From NCBI GenBank assembly GCA_019750475.1, contig JAIEOO010000018.1, positions 1 through 33,144 of the forward strand: a stretch of DNA of 33,144 nt, given 5' to 3'. This document shows positions 18,673 to 26,976 of the stretch, piece by piece (positions within the stretch are counted from its first letter, which is position 1; every line of letters begins with the position of its first letter). The notes beneath the pieces are model-generated. The model was not told the DNA's origin, did not search any database, and saw only the letters and a list, made by a program, of their open reading frames with translations. The DNA comes from Acetobacteraceae bacterium (GTDB lineage Bacteria; Pseudomonadota; Alphaproteobacteria; Acetobacterales; Acetobacteraceae). Position numbers and translations under genes: made by a program.

Positions 18673-19536
18673 ATGTCCCAGGGCCGCGCGCTGCGGCTCC
18701 TGGCGCTCTCGGTGCTGCTCTTCGGCGGCGTCTGGCCGGTCACCAAGGACGCGATGCGCTTCGCCACGCCGATGTGGTTCGGCTGCTGGCGCGCCGTCCT
18801 GGCCGGCATCGCGACCATCCTGTTCCTCGCCGCGCTGGGGAAGCTGCGGCTGCCCCGGCGGGGGGACTGGCCGGCGCTGCTCGTCATCGGCGGGCTGCAG
18901 ATCGGCGCCTTCTTCGCCTTCATGCACGCCGCCCTCGCCCATGTTCCCTCGGGGCGGGCCGCGCTGATCGGCAATGTGACGCTGTTCTGGCTGGTGCCGC
19001 TGGCGGTGCTGCTGCTGGGGGAGCGTGTCAGCCGGACCCGGTGGGCGGCGGCGGGGCTCGGCTTCGCGGGCGTGTTCGTCATGGTCGGGCCCTGGGCCTT
19101 CGACTGGTCGGCGCCGGGCATGCTGCTCGGCCACGCGCTGATGCTGGCGGCCTCGCTCTCCTGGAGTGTCGCGATCCTCGTCCTCCGGCGCTGGCCGCCG
19201 CGCTCCTCCATCCTCGGCCTGCTGCCCTGGGCCTTCGCCCTCGCCGGCGTGATGCTCGCGGTCATCGCCGCGATCATGGAGCCCGGCGGCGGCGTCGGGC
19301 CCGGGGCCTGGTTGCAGGCGGTGCTGATCGGGGTGGTGGCCGCGCCCCTCGGCACCTGGGCGACGACCGAGGCGGGGCGGAGCCTCAACGCCGTCCTCGC
19401 CTCCATCGGCTTCCTGCTGGTGCCGATCTTCGGCATCGCGCTCGGCACCTTGTGGCTGGGCGAGCCCTTCGGCTGGGACTTCATGGTGGGTGGCGGGCTG
19501 ATCGCGGCCGGCGTGCTGCTCGCGGCGAAAGGATGA
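18673..19536 (+). CDS. EamA/DMT family transporter
   Basis: 287 residues from the ATG at 18673, with about ten hydrophobic helices arranged as two EamA repeats. Repeat 1 begins LLALSVLLFGGVWPVTKDAMRF. Repeat 2 begins LLGHALMLAASLSWSVAILVLRRW and ends PIFGIALGTLWLGEPFGWDF. Such proteins export metabolites or amino acids across the inner membrane. A TTG at 18640, overlapping the upstream stop, is an alternative start that adds 11 non-hydrophobic residues. The alpha/beta hydrolase gene follows after only four bases, so the genes from 17637 to 20682 look like one transcription unit. Confidence 0.9.
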   Translation: MSQGRALRLLALSVLLFGGVWPVTKDAMRFATPMWFGCWRAVLAGIATILFLAALGKLRLPRRGDWPALLVIGGLQIGAFFAFMHAALAHVPSGRAALIGNVTLFWLVPLAVLLLGERVSRTRWAAAGLGFAGVFVMVGPWAFDWSAPGMLLGHALMLAASLSWSVAILVLRRWPPRSSILGLLPWAFALAGVMLAVIAAIMEPGGGVGPGAWLQAVLIGVVAAPLGTWATTEAGRSLNAVLASIGFLLVPIFGIALGTLWLGEPFGWDFMVGGGLIAAGVLLAAKG

Positions 19537-19540
19537 CGGC

Positions 19541-20296
19541 ATGCGCCTCGTGGTGACGGAGATGGGGGAGGGGCCGCCCGTGCTGCTGCTGCACGGGCTG
19601 TTCGGCCAGGGGCGCAACTGGGCGACGATCCAGAAGCGCCTCGCCGCGCGGCACCGCGTGCTCGCGCCCGACCTGCGCAACCACGGCACGAGCCCCCAGG
19701 CCGCCGGCATGACCTACGCCGCCATGGCCGAGGACGTGGCGGAGACGATGCAGTCGCGCGGCCTGGCGGGGGCCGCGGTCATCGGCCATTCCATGGGCGG
19801 CAAGGTGGCGATGGCCCTGGCGCTGCGGCGGCCCGGCCTCGTCTCCCGGCTGCTGGTCGCCGACATGGCCCCGCGCCGCTACGCCCCGGCGCTGCGCCCC
19901 TATGTGGCGGCGATGCGGGCGCTCCCCCTCACGCCCGGGCTGACCCGGAAGGAGGCGGACGCGGCGCTGGCCCCCGCCGTGCCGGAAGCGGGCATCCGCG
20001 CCTTCCTGCTGCAGAACCTCGACGTCCAGGGGGAGGCGCCGCGCTGGACGCTGGGCCTCGCCGGGATCGCGGCCGGCATGCCCGACATCGAGGATTTCGC
20101 GGAAACGGGGCGCTACGAAGGGCCCACGCTGTTCCTCTCCGGCGGGCGCAGCCCCTACGTGACCGATGCGGACAGGCCCGCCATCCTCGCCCTGTTCCCC
20201 CGCGCGCGCTTCGCCCGCATCGAGGCGGCCGGGCACTGGGTCCACGCCGAGCAGCCCGACGCCTTCACCGCCCTCGCGATGGAGTTCCTCGCGTGA
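19541..20296 (+). CDS. Alpha/beta hydrolase (YbfF-like)
   Basis: 251 residues. The fold is clear: the oxyanion region VLLLHGLFGQGRNW (14-27), the PDLRNHG turn (43-49), and the nucleophile elbow GHSMGG with Ser84. The catalytic His is in AGHWVHAEQPD near 231-236, and the acidic residue is probably in GRSPYVTDAD near 205-213. The pattern RNHGTSP and GHSMGGKVAM matches the YbfF esterase subgroup. It acts on an ester or thioester; the real substrate is unknown. An AAAGGA Shine-Dalgarno lies 7 bases before the ATG. Its stop overlaps the GTG of the MAPEG gene. Confidence 0.9.
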   Translation: MRLVVTEMGEGPPVLLLHGLFGQGRNWATIQKRLAARHRVLAPDLRNHGTSPQAAGMTYAAMAEDVAETMQSRGLAGAAVIGHSMGGKVAMALALRRPGLVSRLLVADMAPRRYAPALRPYVAAMRALPLTPGLTRKEADAALAPAVPEAGIRAFLLQNLDVQGEAPRWTLGLAGIAAGMPDIEDFAETGRYEGPTLFLSGGRSPYVTDADRPAILALFPRARFARIEAAGHWVHAEQPDAFTALAMEFLA

Positions 20297-20682
20297 GTCC
20301 CGCCCCGGTGACCTCGCTCTGGGCGGCGCTGTGCGCGGCCTGGCTGCTCTGGCTCTCGGTCGCCGTGATCCGGCAGCGGCTCCGGGCACGGGTCGCCATC
20401 GGCCTCGGCGAGGATCGCCTCCTGCTGCGGGCCTGCCGCGCGCAGGGGAACTTCGTCGAATACGCGCCGCTCGCCCTGTTGCTGATCCTGCTGCTGGAGC
20501 TCGGCGGCACCGCCGCCTGGTTCCTGCACGCGCTGGGCGCGGCGCTGTTCCTCGGGCGCGTGGTCCACGCGCTCGGCATCAGCCGGGAGCCGGAGCAGCT
20601 GCGGCTGCGTCAGGCGGGGATGCTGCTGACCTTCGGCGTGCTCGCGCTGGGCGCCGCGGCGCTGCTCGCGCGGGCGCTGTAG
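20293..20682 (+). CDS. MAPEG family membrane protein
   Basis: 129 residues with four hydrophobic helices (about 8-26, 58-74, 76-95, 108-128). The family stretch RAQGNFVEYAPLALLLILLLEL and LFLGRVVHALGIS are the MAPEG signatures (Asn/Glu near helix 2, Arg-x-x-His in helix 3). Eukaryotic MAPEG proteins are glutathione S-transferases and eicosanoid enzymes; bacterial ones are mostly uncharacterised. The GTG start overlaps the hydrolase stop (GTGA). It converges on tadA with a three-base gap. Confidence 0.9.
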   Translation: MSPAPVTSLWAALCAAWLLWLSVAVIRQRLRARVAIGLGEDRLLLRACRAQGNFVEYAPLALLLILLLELGGTAAWFLHALGAALFLGRVVHALGISREPEQLRLRQAGMLLTFGVLALGAAALLARAL

Positions 20683-20685
20683 CGG

Positions 20686-21129
20686 TTACCGCTTGCCGGC
20701 GAAGAAGCCGCGCAGCAGCGCCGCCGCCTCGCCCTCCCGCAGGCCGCCCACCACCTCGGGCGCGTGGTGGCAGGTCGGGTGGCTGAAGACGCGCGCCCCA
20801 TGCTCCACCCCGCCGCCCTTGGGGTCGTAGGCGGCGAAGACCACGCGGGCGACGCGGAACAGGCTCGCCGCCTGGGCGCACATGGCGCAGGGCTCGAGCG
20901 TCACGTGCAGCGTGCAGCCGCTCAGGTGCTTGTCGCCGAGCGCGGCGGCGGCCGCGCGCATCGCCAGGATCTCGGCATGGGCGGAAGGGTCGCGCCGCGC
21001 CTCCACCTCGTTGCCGGCGCGGGCCAGCAGGCGGCCCGCGGCGTCGGTCACGACGGCGCCGACCGGCACCTCGCCGCGGGCGGCGGCGGCGCGGGCTTCC
21101 TCCAGCGCGGCTTCCATCGGGTTGGACAT
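20686..21129 (-). CDS. tadA: tRNA-specific adenosine deaminase
   Basis: 147 residues. It converts wobble A34 to inosine in tRNA-Arg(ACG). The zinc/catalytic motifs are complete: His51-Ala-Glu53 and Pro80-Cys81-Ala-Met-Cys84, with Glu53 as proton shuttle. GEVPVGAVV and NEVEARRDPSAHAEI are typical of TadA rather than of guanine or cytosine deaminases. An AAAGGA Shine-Dalgarno lies about five bases from the ATG. It is divergent from the gene at 21189. Confidence 0.95.
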   Translation of the reverse strand: MSNPMEAALEEARAAAARGEVPVGAVVTDAAGRLLARAGNEVEARRDPSAHAEILAMRAAAAALGDKHLSGCTLHVTLEPCAMCAQAASLFRVARVVFAAYDPKGGGVEHGARVFSHPTCHHAPEVVGGLREGEAAALLRGFFAGKR

Positions 21130-21188
21130 GGCCGTCCTTTGGCGCGCCCGGGTTGCGGAGGGAAGGGCGGCGGCGTTACCCAGCCTGC

Positions 21189-21905
21189 ATGAGCAAGCGA
21201 CCCGCCATCGGACTGACGCTGGACGCCGAGGCGGCCGGCGGGTGGTCGAAGCTGCCCTGGTACGCGCTGCGGCAGAACTACTTCTCCGCGGTCGTGGCCG
21301 AGGGCGGGCTGCCGGTGGCGCTGCCCCACCATCCCGAGCTGGCCGAGGACTACGTCGCCTCGCTCGACGGGCTGCTGGTCACGGGCGGCGCCTTCGACGT
21401 GGATCCGGCGCTGTGGGGCGACGAGCCCCTGCACCCCAAGGCGACGCTGAAGCCGGGCCGGACCGATTTCGAGATCGCCGCCTGCCGCGCGGCGCTCGCG
21501 GCGGGCAAGCCCATCCTCGGCATCTGCGGCGGCGAGCAATTGCTGGCCGTGGCGCTGGGCTGCCCCCTCATCCAGCACATCCCGGACGAGGTGCCGGGGG
21601 CGATCGCCCATGAGCAGCCGAACCCCCGCACCGAGCCCGGTCACGAGGTCGCGATCGGGGCGGGCACGCTGCTCTCGCGCATCGTCGGCGTCGGGCGCAT
21701 GGCGGTGAACTCGGCGCATCACCAGGCCGTGCGGGACGCCGCACCCGGCGTCGTCGTGAACGCCCGCGCGCCCGATGGCGTGATCGAGGGCATCGAAGCG
21801 CCCGCGCATCGTTTCGCCCTCGGCGTGCAATGGCACCCGGAATACCGGGTGGACCCGCGCGACACCCTGATCCTGCGCGCCTTCGTGGAAGCGGCCCGTG
21901 GCTGA
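21189..21905 (+). CDS. Gamma-glutamyl-gamma-aminobutyrate hydrolase family protein (peptidase C26, PuuD-like)
   Basis: 238 residues of class I glutamine amidotransferase fold. The nucleophile is Cys113 in GICGGEQ, and His216/Glu218 in QWHPE complete the triad. The N-terminus RPAIGLTLD and the VTGGAFDVDPALWGDEP loop match PuuD-type hydrolases of gamma-glutamyl amides. The short length and loop suggest the subgroup seen in Proteobacteria without a puu pathway, and no putrescine genes are near. The start is chosen at ATG 21189 (MSKRPAIGL); the frame upstream is antisense to tadA leader. Its 3' end overlaps the pseudouridine synthase GTG by 8 bases. Confidence 0.9.
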   Translation: MSKRPAIGLTLDAEAAGGWSKLPWYALRQNYFSAVVAEGGLPVALPHHPELAEDYVASLDGLLVTGGAFDVDPALWGDEPLHPKATLKPGRTDFEIAACRAALAAGKPILGICGGEQLLAVALGCPLIQHIPDEVPGAIAHEQPNPRTEPGHEVAIGAGTLLSRIVGVGRMAVNSAHHQAVRDAAPGVVVNARAPDGVIEGIEAPAHRFALGVQWHPEYRVDPRDTLILRAFVEAARG

Positions 21906-22659
21906 TCCCGCCGACACCGAGAGGGGCGAGCGCATCGCGAAGTTCCTCGCGCGCGCGGGCGTGGCGAGCCGCCGCGACGCGGAGAAGCTGATCGCCGAGG
22001 GGCGGGTGACGCTGGAGGGGCGGCCGGTCGAGACGCCCGCGACCTTCGTCAAGCCGGGCGACATCATCACCGTGGACGGGCGCGCCGTGAACGAGCCCGA
22101 GCGGACGCGGCTGTTCCGCTACCACAAGCCCGCCGGCCTGGTGACCACGCATCGCGACCCGGAAGGGCGGCCGACCGTGTTCGAGAAGCTGCCGCCCGGC
22201 CTGCCGCGCCTCGTCTCCGTGGGCCGGCTCGACCTCAATTCGGAAGGGCTGCTGCTGCTGACCAATGACGGCGCGCTGGCGCGGCGGCTCGAACTGCCGG
22301 CCAATGCCTGGGTCCGGCGCTACCGGGTGCGCGTCTTCGGCGAGGTGGACGAGCGCGCGCTCGCGGCGCTCGCCAAGGGCGTGACGGTGGAGGGCGTGCG
22401 CTACGCGCCGATCGAGGCGGGGCTCGACAGCCGCAAGGGCGCCAATGCGTGGCTCACCGTCGGGCTGCTCGAGGGCAAGAACCGCGAGGTGCGGCGCGTG
22501 ATGGCGCATCTCGGCCTCCAGGTGACGCGGCTGCTGCGCGTGGCCTACGGCCCGTTCCAGCTCGGCCAGTTGCCGCGCGGCGCCGTCGAGGAGGTCAATC
22601 CCAAGGTCCTGCGCGAGCAGCTCGGCCTCGCCGCGCCGAAACGGGTCCGCGGCGGGTGA
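21898..22659 (+). CDS. RsuA/RluB-family rRNA pseudouridine synthase
   Basis: 253 residues from a GTG. The N-terminal S4 RNA-binding domain (about 10-60: RIAKFLARAGVASRRDAEKLIAEGRVTLEGR) is followed by the catalytic domain with GRLDLNSEGLLLLTND, where Asp112 is the nucleophile. KPAGLVTTHRDPEGRPTV and KNREVRRVMAHLGLQVTRLLRVAYGPF are standard for RsuA/RluB/E/F. It isomerises a uridine in rRNA, most likely the RluB target in 23S rRNA given the linker and length, but the site is not certain. The stop overlaps the rsmD GTG, a common pairing of two rRNA modifiers. Confidence 0.94.
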   Translation: MADPADTERGERIAKFLARAGVASRRDAEKLIAEGRVTLEGRPVETPATFVKPGDIITVDGRAVNEPERTRLFRYHKPAGLVTTHRDPEGRPTVFEKLPPGLPRLVSVGRLDLNSEGLLLLTNDGALARRLELPANAWVRRYRVRVFGEVDERALAALAKGVTVEGVRYAPIEAGLDSRKGANAWLTVGLLEGKNREVRRVMAHLGLQVTRLLRVAYGPFQLGQLPRGAVEEVNPKVLREQLGLAAPKRVRGG

Positions 22660-23204
22660 GGATCATCGCCGGCCGGCACAGGGGACGGAAACTCGTCGCA
22701 CCGGAGGGCGAGGCGACGCGGCCGACCTCCGACCGGGCCCGGCAGGCGCTGTTCGACATGCTGTGGCACGCCCCCTGGGCGGGGCGGGAGGTGCTGGAGG
22801 GCGCCGTCGTGCTCGACGCCTTCGCCGGCACCGGCGCGCTCGGGCTCGAGGCGCTGTCGCGCGGGGCGGCGCGGGCCCACTTCATTGAGGCCGCGCCGGC
22901 CGCGCTCGCCGCGCTGCGGGCCAATATCCGCGCCTGCCGCGAGGAGGAGCGCGCGAAGCCCCACGCCGCCGACGCGCTGCGGCCGCTCCGCGCTCCCGAG
23001 ACCTGCAGCGTGATCCTCCTAGACCCGCCCTATGGGAAGGGGCTCCTCGCGCCCGCGCTCGCCGCCCTGGCCTTGGCCGGCTGGTACGGGCCCGGCGCGC
23101 TGATCTGCGCCGAGATCGGGCCGGGCGACGCGCCGCCCGAGGGCACGCTCGCGCTCGCCGACCGCGCCCACGGCAAGGCGAGGCTGGTCGCCTGGCGGGC
23201 CTGA
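22656..23204 (+). CDS. rsmD: 16S rRNA (guanine(966)-N(2))-methyltransferase
   Basis: 182 residues from a GTG that overlaps the upstream stop (GTGA), giving the classic N-terminus MRIIAGRHRGRKL. The SAM-binding motif I is VLDAFAGTGALG (52-63). The catalytic N-methyltransferase motif is DPPY (123-126) followed by GKG. TRPTSDRARQALFDML at 21-36 is the conserved RsmD recognition segment. It methylates G966 of 16S rRNA during 30S assembly. It is the last gene of the compact chromosomal part; gene density drops after it. Confidence 0.95.
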   Translation: MRIIAGRHRGRKLVAPEGEATRPTSDRARQALFDMLWHAPWAGREVLEGAVVLDAFAGTGALGLEALSRGAARAHFIEAAPAALAALRANIRACREEERAKPHAADALRPLRAPETCSVILLDPPYGKGLLAPALAALALAGWYGPGALICAEIGPGDAPPEGTLALADRAHGKARLVAWRA

Positions 23205-23283
23205 CGGGGGGCTGGCGCGGCGCTCGGCCGGCCGCTCACCGCCCATGACGGCGGCCCCGCCGCTTCACGCCGGTGCGAGGGCT

Positions 23284-23305
23284 TGGCGGACCCGAAGCAT
23301 CGACC
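23284..23305 (-). other. Decayed 3' end of tRNA-Arg(CCG); relic attachment site
   Basis: TGGCGGACCCGAA (13 bases) and CATCGACC (8 bases) match, in order, the tRNA-Arg 3' end at 26977-27008. The T-loop part between them is deleted and replaced by one G. The next 13 bases still match the anticodon-loop side at about 8 positions. It has the same orientation as the better copy 3.7 kb away. Read as a tRNA, the 3' CCA end is at the left. It is best explained as an old integration scar at the same tRNA gene. Confidence 0.65.
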
Positions 23306-23593
23306 GTCGCCTGCGCGGGGCAAGCCCGTGAGGCGATTCCCTTGGTGAGACGCGGGAACCGGCCGGGCTTCCTCGGCGATCGAACCTGATGGCGCGAGCC
23401 CTGACGTGTCCGGTTCCGCGACCTGGCGCTGCCTCGGATCGGACGGCACGGGCGATGAGCGTCCGACCGCGAAAGATCGGCCTGGAAGACGTCGGGGATC
23501 TCGAACCCAAGGGGCGGCGCGTACCGGGGACTCCCTGGCGCGCGGGCTTCTTGCGCGGTCGAGCGTGGGTCTGACGACCCGGCGCGCGTGATG

Positions 23594-23612
23594 CGGCGCC
23601 CGGCGGGCGCCG
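23594..23612. other. Strong GC hairpin in the intergenic stretch
   Basis: CGGCGCCC and GGGCGCCG form a perfect 8-bp stem around GGC. There is no T-run. It may terminate transcription from rsmD or be a remnant; its role is unclear. Confidence 0.4.
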
Positions 23613-23707
23613 AGCGTCAGCGGCGCCCAGGCGACGGCCGGGTCTGCCATGGGCGCCACGGCCGCGCTGGCCGGCCGCGGAAGAGGACCGGGCGCGGCGG
23701 CTGTGGC

Positions 23708-23744
23708 TTGACTGTCGTCAAACTGTCGCTTGCGATAACGTTAT
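23708..23744 (+). promoter_or_regulatory. Promoter/operator region of the FG-GAP gene
   Basis: TTGAC-TGTC-GTCAA (23708-23721) is a perfect 5-bp inverted repeat that includes a TTGACT -35-like box. ATAACGTTAT (23735-23744) is a perfect 10-bp palindrome overlapping where a -10 (GATAAC) would lie. This AT-rich patch stands out from the GC-rich surroundings. Two palindromes in 37 bases suggest a regulator binds here. The start codon follows 40 bases later. Confidence 0.45.
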
Positions 23745-23783
23745 GAGCGCTGCCGGTCCGAAGCGGCCTCTCGGGAGCCATGG

Positions 23784-26678
23784 ATGTCCACCAGCGCCTA
23801 CTCCTTCGCCGGTCTGAACGGCGCCAACGGCTTCGAACTGTGGGGGCCTTGGTCGAACAGCCGCAACGGCTCTTCCGTGGCCGTCGTCGGAGACGTGAAT
23901 GGCGATGGCTTGGTGGATCTCCTCTCCGGTGGGCCTTTGTACAGCGATGGCGTCAACCAGTACGGGTCCGCCTCACTGATCCGCGGACGCACCGCATGGT
24001 CCAGCTTTCCCAACGCCTACACCGAGGCTCAGAACGGCAACGGGACCTACTATCGCGGCGTCGCGAACGGCGATTCGTTCGGGCTTTCGGTCGCCGCGGC
24101 CGGGGACGTGAACGGCGACGGCTACGACGACATCATCATCGGCTCGCCGGGCTTCGACGGGGCCGGCGCGGACGCCGGCGGCAGCTACGTGATCTTCGGT
24201 GGCCCCAACGTGTTCACCACCAACCTGACCGGTGCACAGACCCTCAACGGCACGACCGGCTTTCGCATCCAGGGACCCGCCGGGTTGGGGAATGGCTATT
24301 CGGTCTCCTCCGCCGGTGACGTGAATGGCGATGGCTTCTCGGACCTCATCGTCGGCACCAGCCAGTCCGCCGGCTCCGGCCTCAGCTATGTCGTCTTCGG
24401 CAAGGCGAGCGGCTGGGGTTCGACCTTCGACGTCACCACGCTGAACGGCACGAATGGCTTCGCCCTCAACGGCTTCAACAACGCCGGCGCCGTCGTCGCC
24501 GATGCGGGTGACGTGAACGGGGACGGCCATGCCGACGTCATGGTCGGCCTCAACAGCCTCGGCGCGGTCTTCGTGGTGTTCGGCCGGGCCGGTGGCTGGA
24601 CCCCCTCGATCGATCTCTCCGCGCTCGATGGCACCGATGGCTTCCGCATCGACGGTGTCGCATACGGCGCCCTGGACGCCGCGGGGGATGTGAACGGCGA
24701 CGGCTTCGGCGACCTGATCCTCGGGAACATGGACGCGACGCCGAACGGCGCGCGCTCCGGGTCGGCCTATGTCGTGTTCGGGCACGCCGGCGCCTGGACG
24801 CCGACCATGAGCGTGTCGTCCCTGGACGGGGTCAACGGGTTCCGCCTGGACGGGGCGACCGCCGGAGAGAGGGCCGGGTCATCCGTGGCCGGCGCGGGCG
24901 ACGTGAATGGCGATGGCTTCGCCGACCTGATCGTGGGCGCCAGCCGAGCGAATTACACCGGAGGGACCGTCGACGCGTTCGGCAATCCGCTCGCCGTCGG
25001 CGCCGTCTATGTGGTCTATGGCCGATCCGGGGCCTGGGACCCGACCGTCAATCTCGGCGCCCTCGACGCTCAGGGCTACCGCATCGATGGCGTGGAGGGC
25101 AGCGCGTTGACGGGCGGCGTCGGCTATTCCGTCGCCGGCGGCGACATCGACAATGACGGGTTCGCCGACGTCCTGACCGGCGCCCCCTATGACGGCGGCT
25201 GGGGGTCCGCCTTCGCCTATTTCAGCCTGGCCGGCGGCCCGGCGACCTATCGCGGCACGACGCTCGCCGACACGCTGCGCGGCTCCGCGCTGGGCGACCG
25301 TATGGATGGCCACGGCCAGAACGACCGGCTGTTCGGCAATGCCGGCAACGACACCATCGATGGCGGCGCCGGCAACGACGCGATGGATGGCGGCACGGGG
25401 TCCGACACCGCCAGCTATGCCAGCGCGACGGCGCTGGTGCGGGTCAGCCTGGCGCTCGCCACCGCCCAGAACACGGCCGGCGCCGGCACCGACACGCTCT
25501 CGAATGTCGAGAACCTGCTGGGCTCCGCCTTCAACGACACGCTCACCGGCAGCGCCGCGGCCAACACCCTCACCGGCGGACTGGGCGACGACCTCCTGAG
25601 CGGCGGCGGCGGCAACGACGCGCTGCTGGGCGACGCGGGGCGGGACACCGCGGCGTTCAGCGGGAACCGCTCGGCCTACACGCTGACAAAGAACGCCGGC
25701 GCCGGCTGGAGCGTCACCGGGACCGACGGCACCGACACGGTGACCGGCGTCGAGCGCCTGCAATTCGCCGACCAGACGGTCAGCATCGGCTTCGCCCGGA
25801 CCGAGGACATGGCGGGGCGCGGCTATGGTGACATCCTGTTCCAGAGCACCTTGGGCGGCTGGCTCTACCGCTGGCAGCTGGAGGGCACCAACCGGCTGGC
25901 CGAGGGATCGCTCGGCGGCCCCGGCGCCAACTGGGTCGTCGCCGGCAAGGGCGATTTGAACGGCGACCTCAACGCCGACATCCTGTGGCAGAACACCTCC
26001 ACCGGGCAGCTCTACGTCTGGCTGATGAATGGCGGCGCGAAGCTCGGCGAAGGCAGCGTGGGCATGCTGGCCGCCGGGCAGGGCGTCGGCGGCGTGGGCG
26101 ACACCGACGGCGACGGCAAGGCCGACATCGTCCTGCGCGGCAGCGACGGCAGTTGGGCCGTGCAGCGGATGAACGGCACCACGACGCTGAGCACGGCGGG
26201 CGGCACGCTGGACACGGCCTGGTCGGTCGCGGCGGTCTCGGATTTCAACGGCGACCTGCGCGCCGACGTGCTGTGGCGGAACACCGCGACCGGTCAGCTT
26301 TACCTGTGGCAGATGAATGGCAGCACCGTTTCGGCGCAGGGCAGCTACGCGACGCCCGGCGCATCCTGGAACGTGTTCGGCGCGGCCGACCTCAACACCG
26401 ACGGGCGGGCCGATGTGCTGCTGCGCAACGGGTCGGGCTGGCTGTGGGGGTGTCTCACCGACGCCACGACCGTCGCGGCCGGTTCGAATCGGTGGCTGGG
26501 CGCCGAGGGCGGCGGCTACACGCTGCGGAAGATCGCCGACTATACGGGTGACGATAGGGCCGACCTCCTCTTCTACGAGGCGACCAATGGCTACGCCTTC
26601 CTGCAGAGCATGAACGGGCTGAACGTGCTGGCGCAGCAGGGCGCGGGACAGGCAGGCGCGGGGTTCGCCATTCTTTAG
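23784..26678 (+). CDS. FG-GAP/VCBS repeat protein with RTX calcium-binding repeats
   Basis: 964 residues. Part 1 (about 30-485) has seven FG-GAP/integrin-alpha-type repeats, each with a D-x-N/D-x-D-G calcium loop (AGDVNGDGYDDIII, AGDVNGDGFSDLIV and similar), enough for one seven-bladed propeller. Part 2 (about 487-669) has RTX nonapeptide stretches (GNAGNDTIDGGAGNDAMDGG; GGLGDDLLSGGGGNDALLG) and the RTX-associated tail FSGNRSAYTL...VERLQFAD. Part 3 (about 675-964) has six VCBS/FG-GAP repeats (GDLNGDLNADILWQN, SDFNGDLRADVLWRN). There is no N-terminal signal peptide, so type I secretion is likely, yet no type I secretion genes are in the window. CGGGAG lies six bases before the ATG. Likely an extracellular, calcium-folded adhesin or surface protein; ligand unknown. 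More A/T in third positions than its chromosomal neighbours. Confidence 0.92.
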   Translation: MSTSAYSFAGLNGANGFELWGPWSNSRNGSSVAVVGDVNGDGLVDLLSGGPLYSDGVNQYGSASLIRGRTAWSSFPNAYTEAQNGNGTYYRGVANGDSFGLSVAAAGDVNGDGYDDIIIGSPGFDGAGADAGGSYVIFGGPNVFTTNLTGAQTLNGTTGFRIQGPAGLGNGYSVSSAGDVNGDGFSDLIVGTSQSAGSGLSYVVFGKASGWGSTFDVTTLNGTNGFALNGFNNAGAVVADAGDVNGDGHADVMVGLNSLGAVFVVFGRAGGWTPSIDLSALDGTDGFRIDGVAYGALDAAGDVNGDGFGDLILGNMDATPNGARSGSAYVVFGHAGAWTPTMSVSSLDGVNGFRLDGATAGERAGSSVAGAGDVNGDGFADLIVGASRANYTGGTVDAFGNPLAVGAVYVVYGRSGAWDPTVNLGALDAQGYRIDGVEGSALTGGVGYSVAGGDIDNDGFADVLTGAPYDGGWGSAFAYFSLAGGPATYRGTTLADTLRGSALGDRMDGHGQNDRLFGNAGNDTIDGGAGNDAMDGGTGSDTASYASATALVRVSLALATAQNTAGAGTDTLSNVENLLGSAFNDTLTGSAAANTLTGGLGDDLLSGGGGNDALLGDAGRDTAAFSGNRSAYTLTKNAGAGWSVTGTDGTDTVTGVERLQFADQTVSIGFARTEDMAGRGYGDILFQSTLGGWLYRWQLEGTNRLAEGSLGGPGANWVVAGKGDLNGDLNADILWQNTSTGQLYVWLMNGGAKLGEGSVGMLAAGQGVGGVGDTDGDGKADIVLRGSDGSWAVQRMNGTTTLSTAGGTLDTAWSVAAVSDFNGDLRADVLWRNTATGQLYLWQMNGSTVSAQGSYATPGASWNVFGAADLNTDGRADVLLRNGSGWLWGCLTDATTVAAGSNRWLGAEGGGYTLRKIADYTGDDRADLLFYEATNGYAFLQSMNGLNVLAQQGAGQAGAGFAIL

Positions 26679-26976
26679 AGCCCGAAGCCGGTCGTGCCCG
26701 AGGGCGATGACCGCAGCGATCGCCGCACCGCTGCCGGAGGCGGGGCCAGCACATCCTGCCGGGTCGGCGGCGCGCTCGGCCTCCACGAACGGCCGCCGCG
26801 GGGCGCCGGGTGCTGACGATCTCGTCCGTGCCGCAGCGACGTCGCCGGGGTGCGTGGGTCGGCACGGCCAGGGATGCGAAGGTCGCGACGAGCGGAAACG
26901 GATCGAAGAGCCGAGGTGGCGGGTGCCGCGCTCCCTGCGTGCTCCCCGGGCGGGGGCGATAACCCGTTGAAGGAAT

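Larger units (their letters stand above)
23205..23783. other. Long non-coding stretch between rsmD and the FG-GAP gene
   Basis: No gene is supported here. Short open frames on both strands lack a family match, a start signal or consistent third-position bias. The stretch holds a decayed tRNA 3' end (23284-23305), a strong hairpin (23594-23612) and the promoter region of the FG-GAP gene (from 23708). It looks like a scar of past insertion and deletion. Confidence 0.6.

Noticed and set aside
17511-19484. Long N-terminal extension of the receptor gene at 16326-17510
   Set aside because: The added part runs antisense through the quinone oxidoreductase and EamA genes. A clear signal peptide begins at 17510.
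23502-23530. T-arm-like sequence (GGGTTCGAGATCC on the minus strand)
   Set aside because: The stem pairs only three bases with an 8-base loop, and no acceptor or anticodon arm is near. Not a tRNA gene.
23030-23659. 209-codon minus-strand frame over rsmD and the intergenic stretch
   Set aside because: Half of it is antisense to rsmD and the rest covers the decayed tRNA end. Composition is that of random GC-rich sequence.
23892-24919. Repeated 20-base units at a few hundred base intervals, considered as a CRISPR or regulatory array
   Set aside because: They lie in frame in the FG-GAP gene and encode the D-V-N-G-D-G calcium loops, so they are coding repeats.
24879-26786. 635-codon frame antisense to the FG-GAP/RTX gene
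   Set aside because: A shadow of the repeat gene. Its composition is Val/Gly/Ala/Arg-rich with no family signature.
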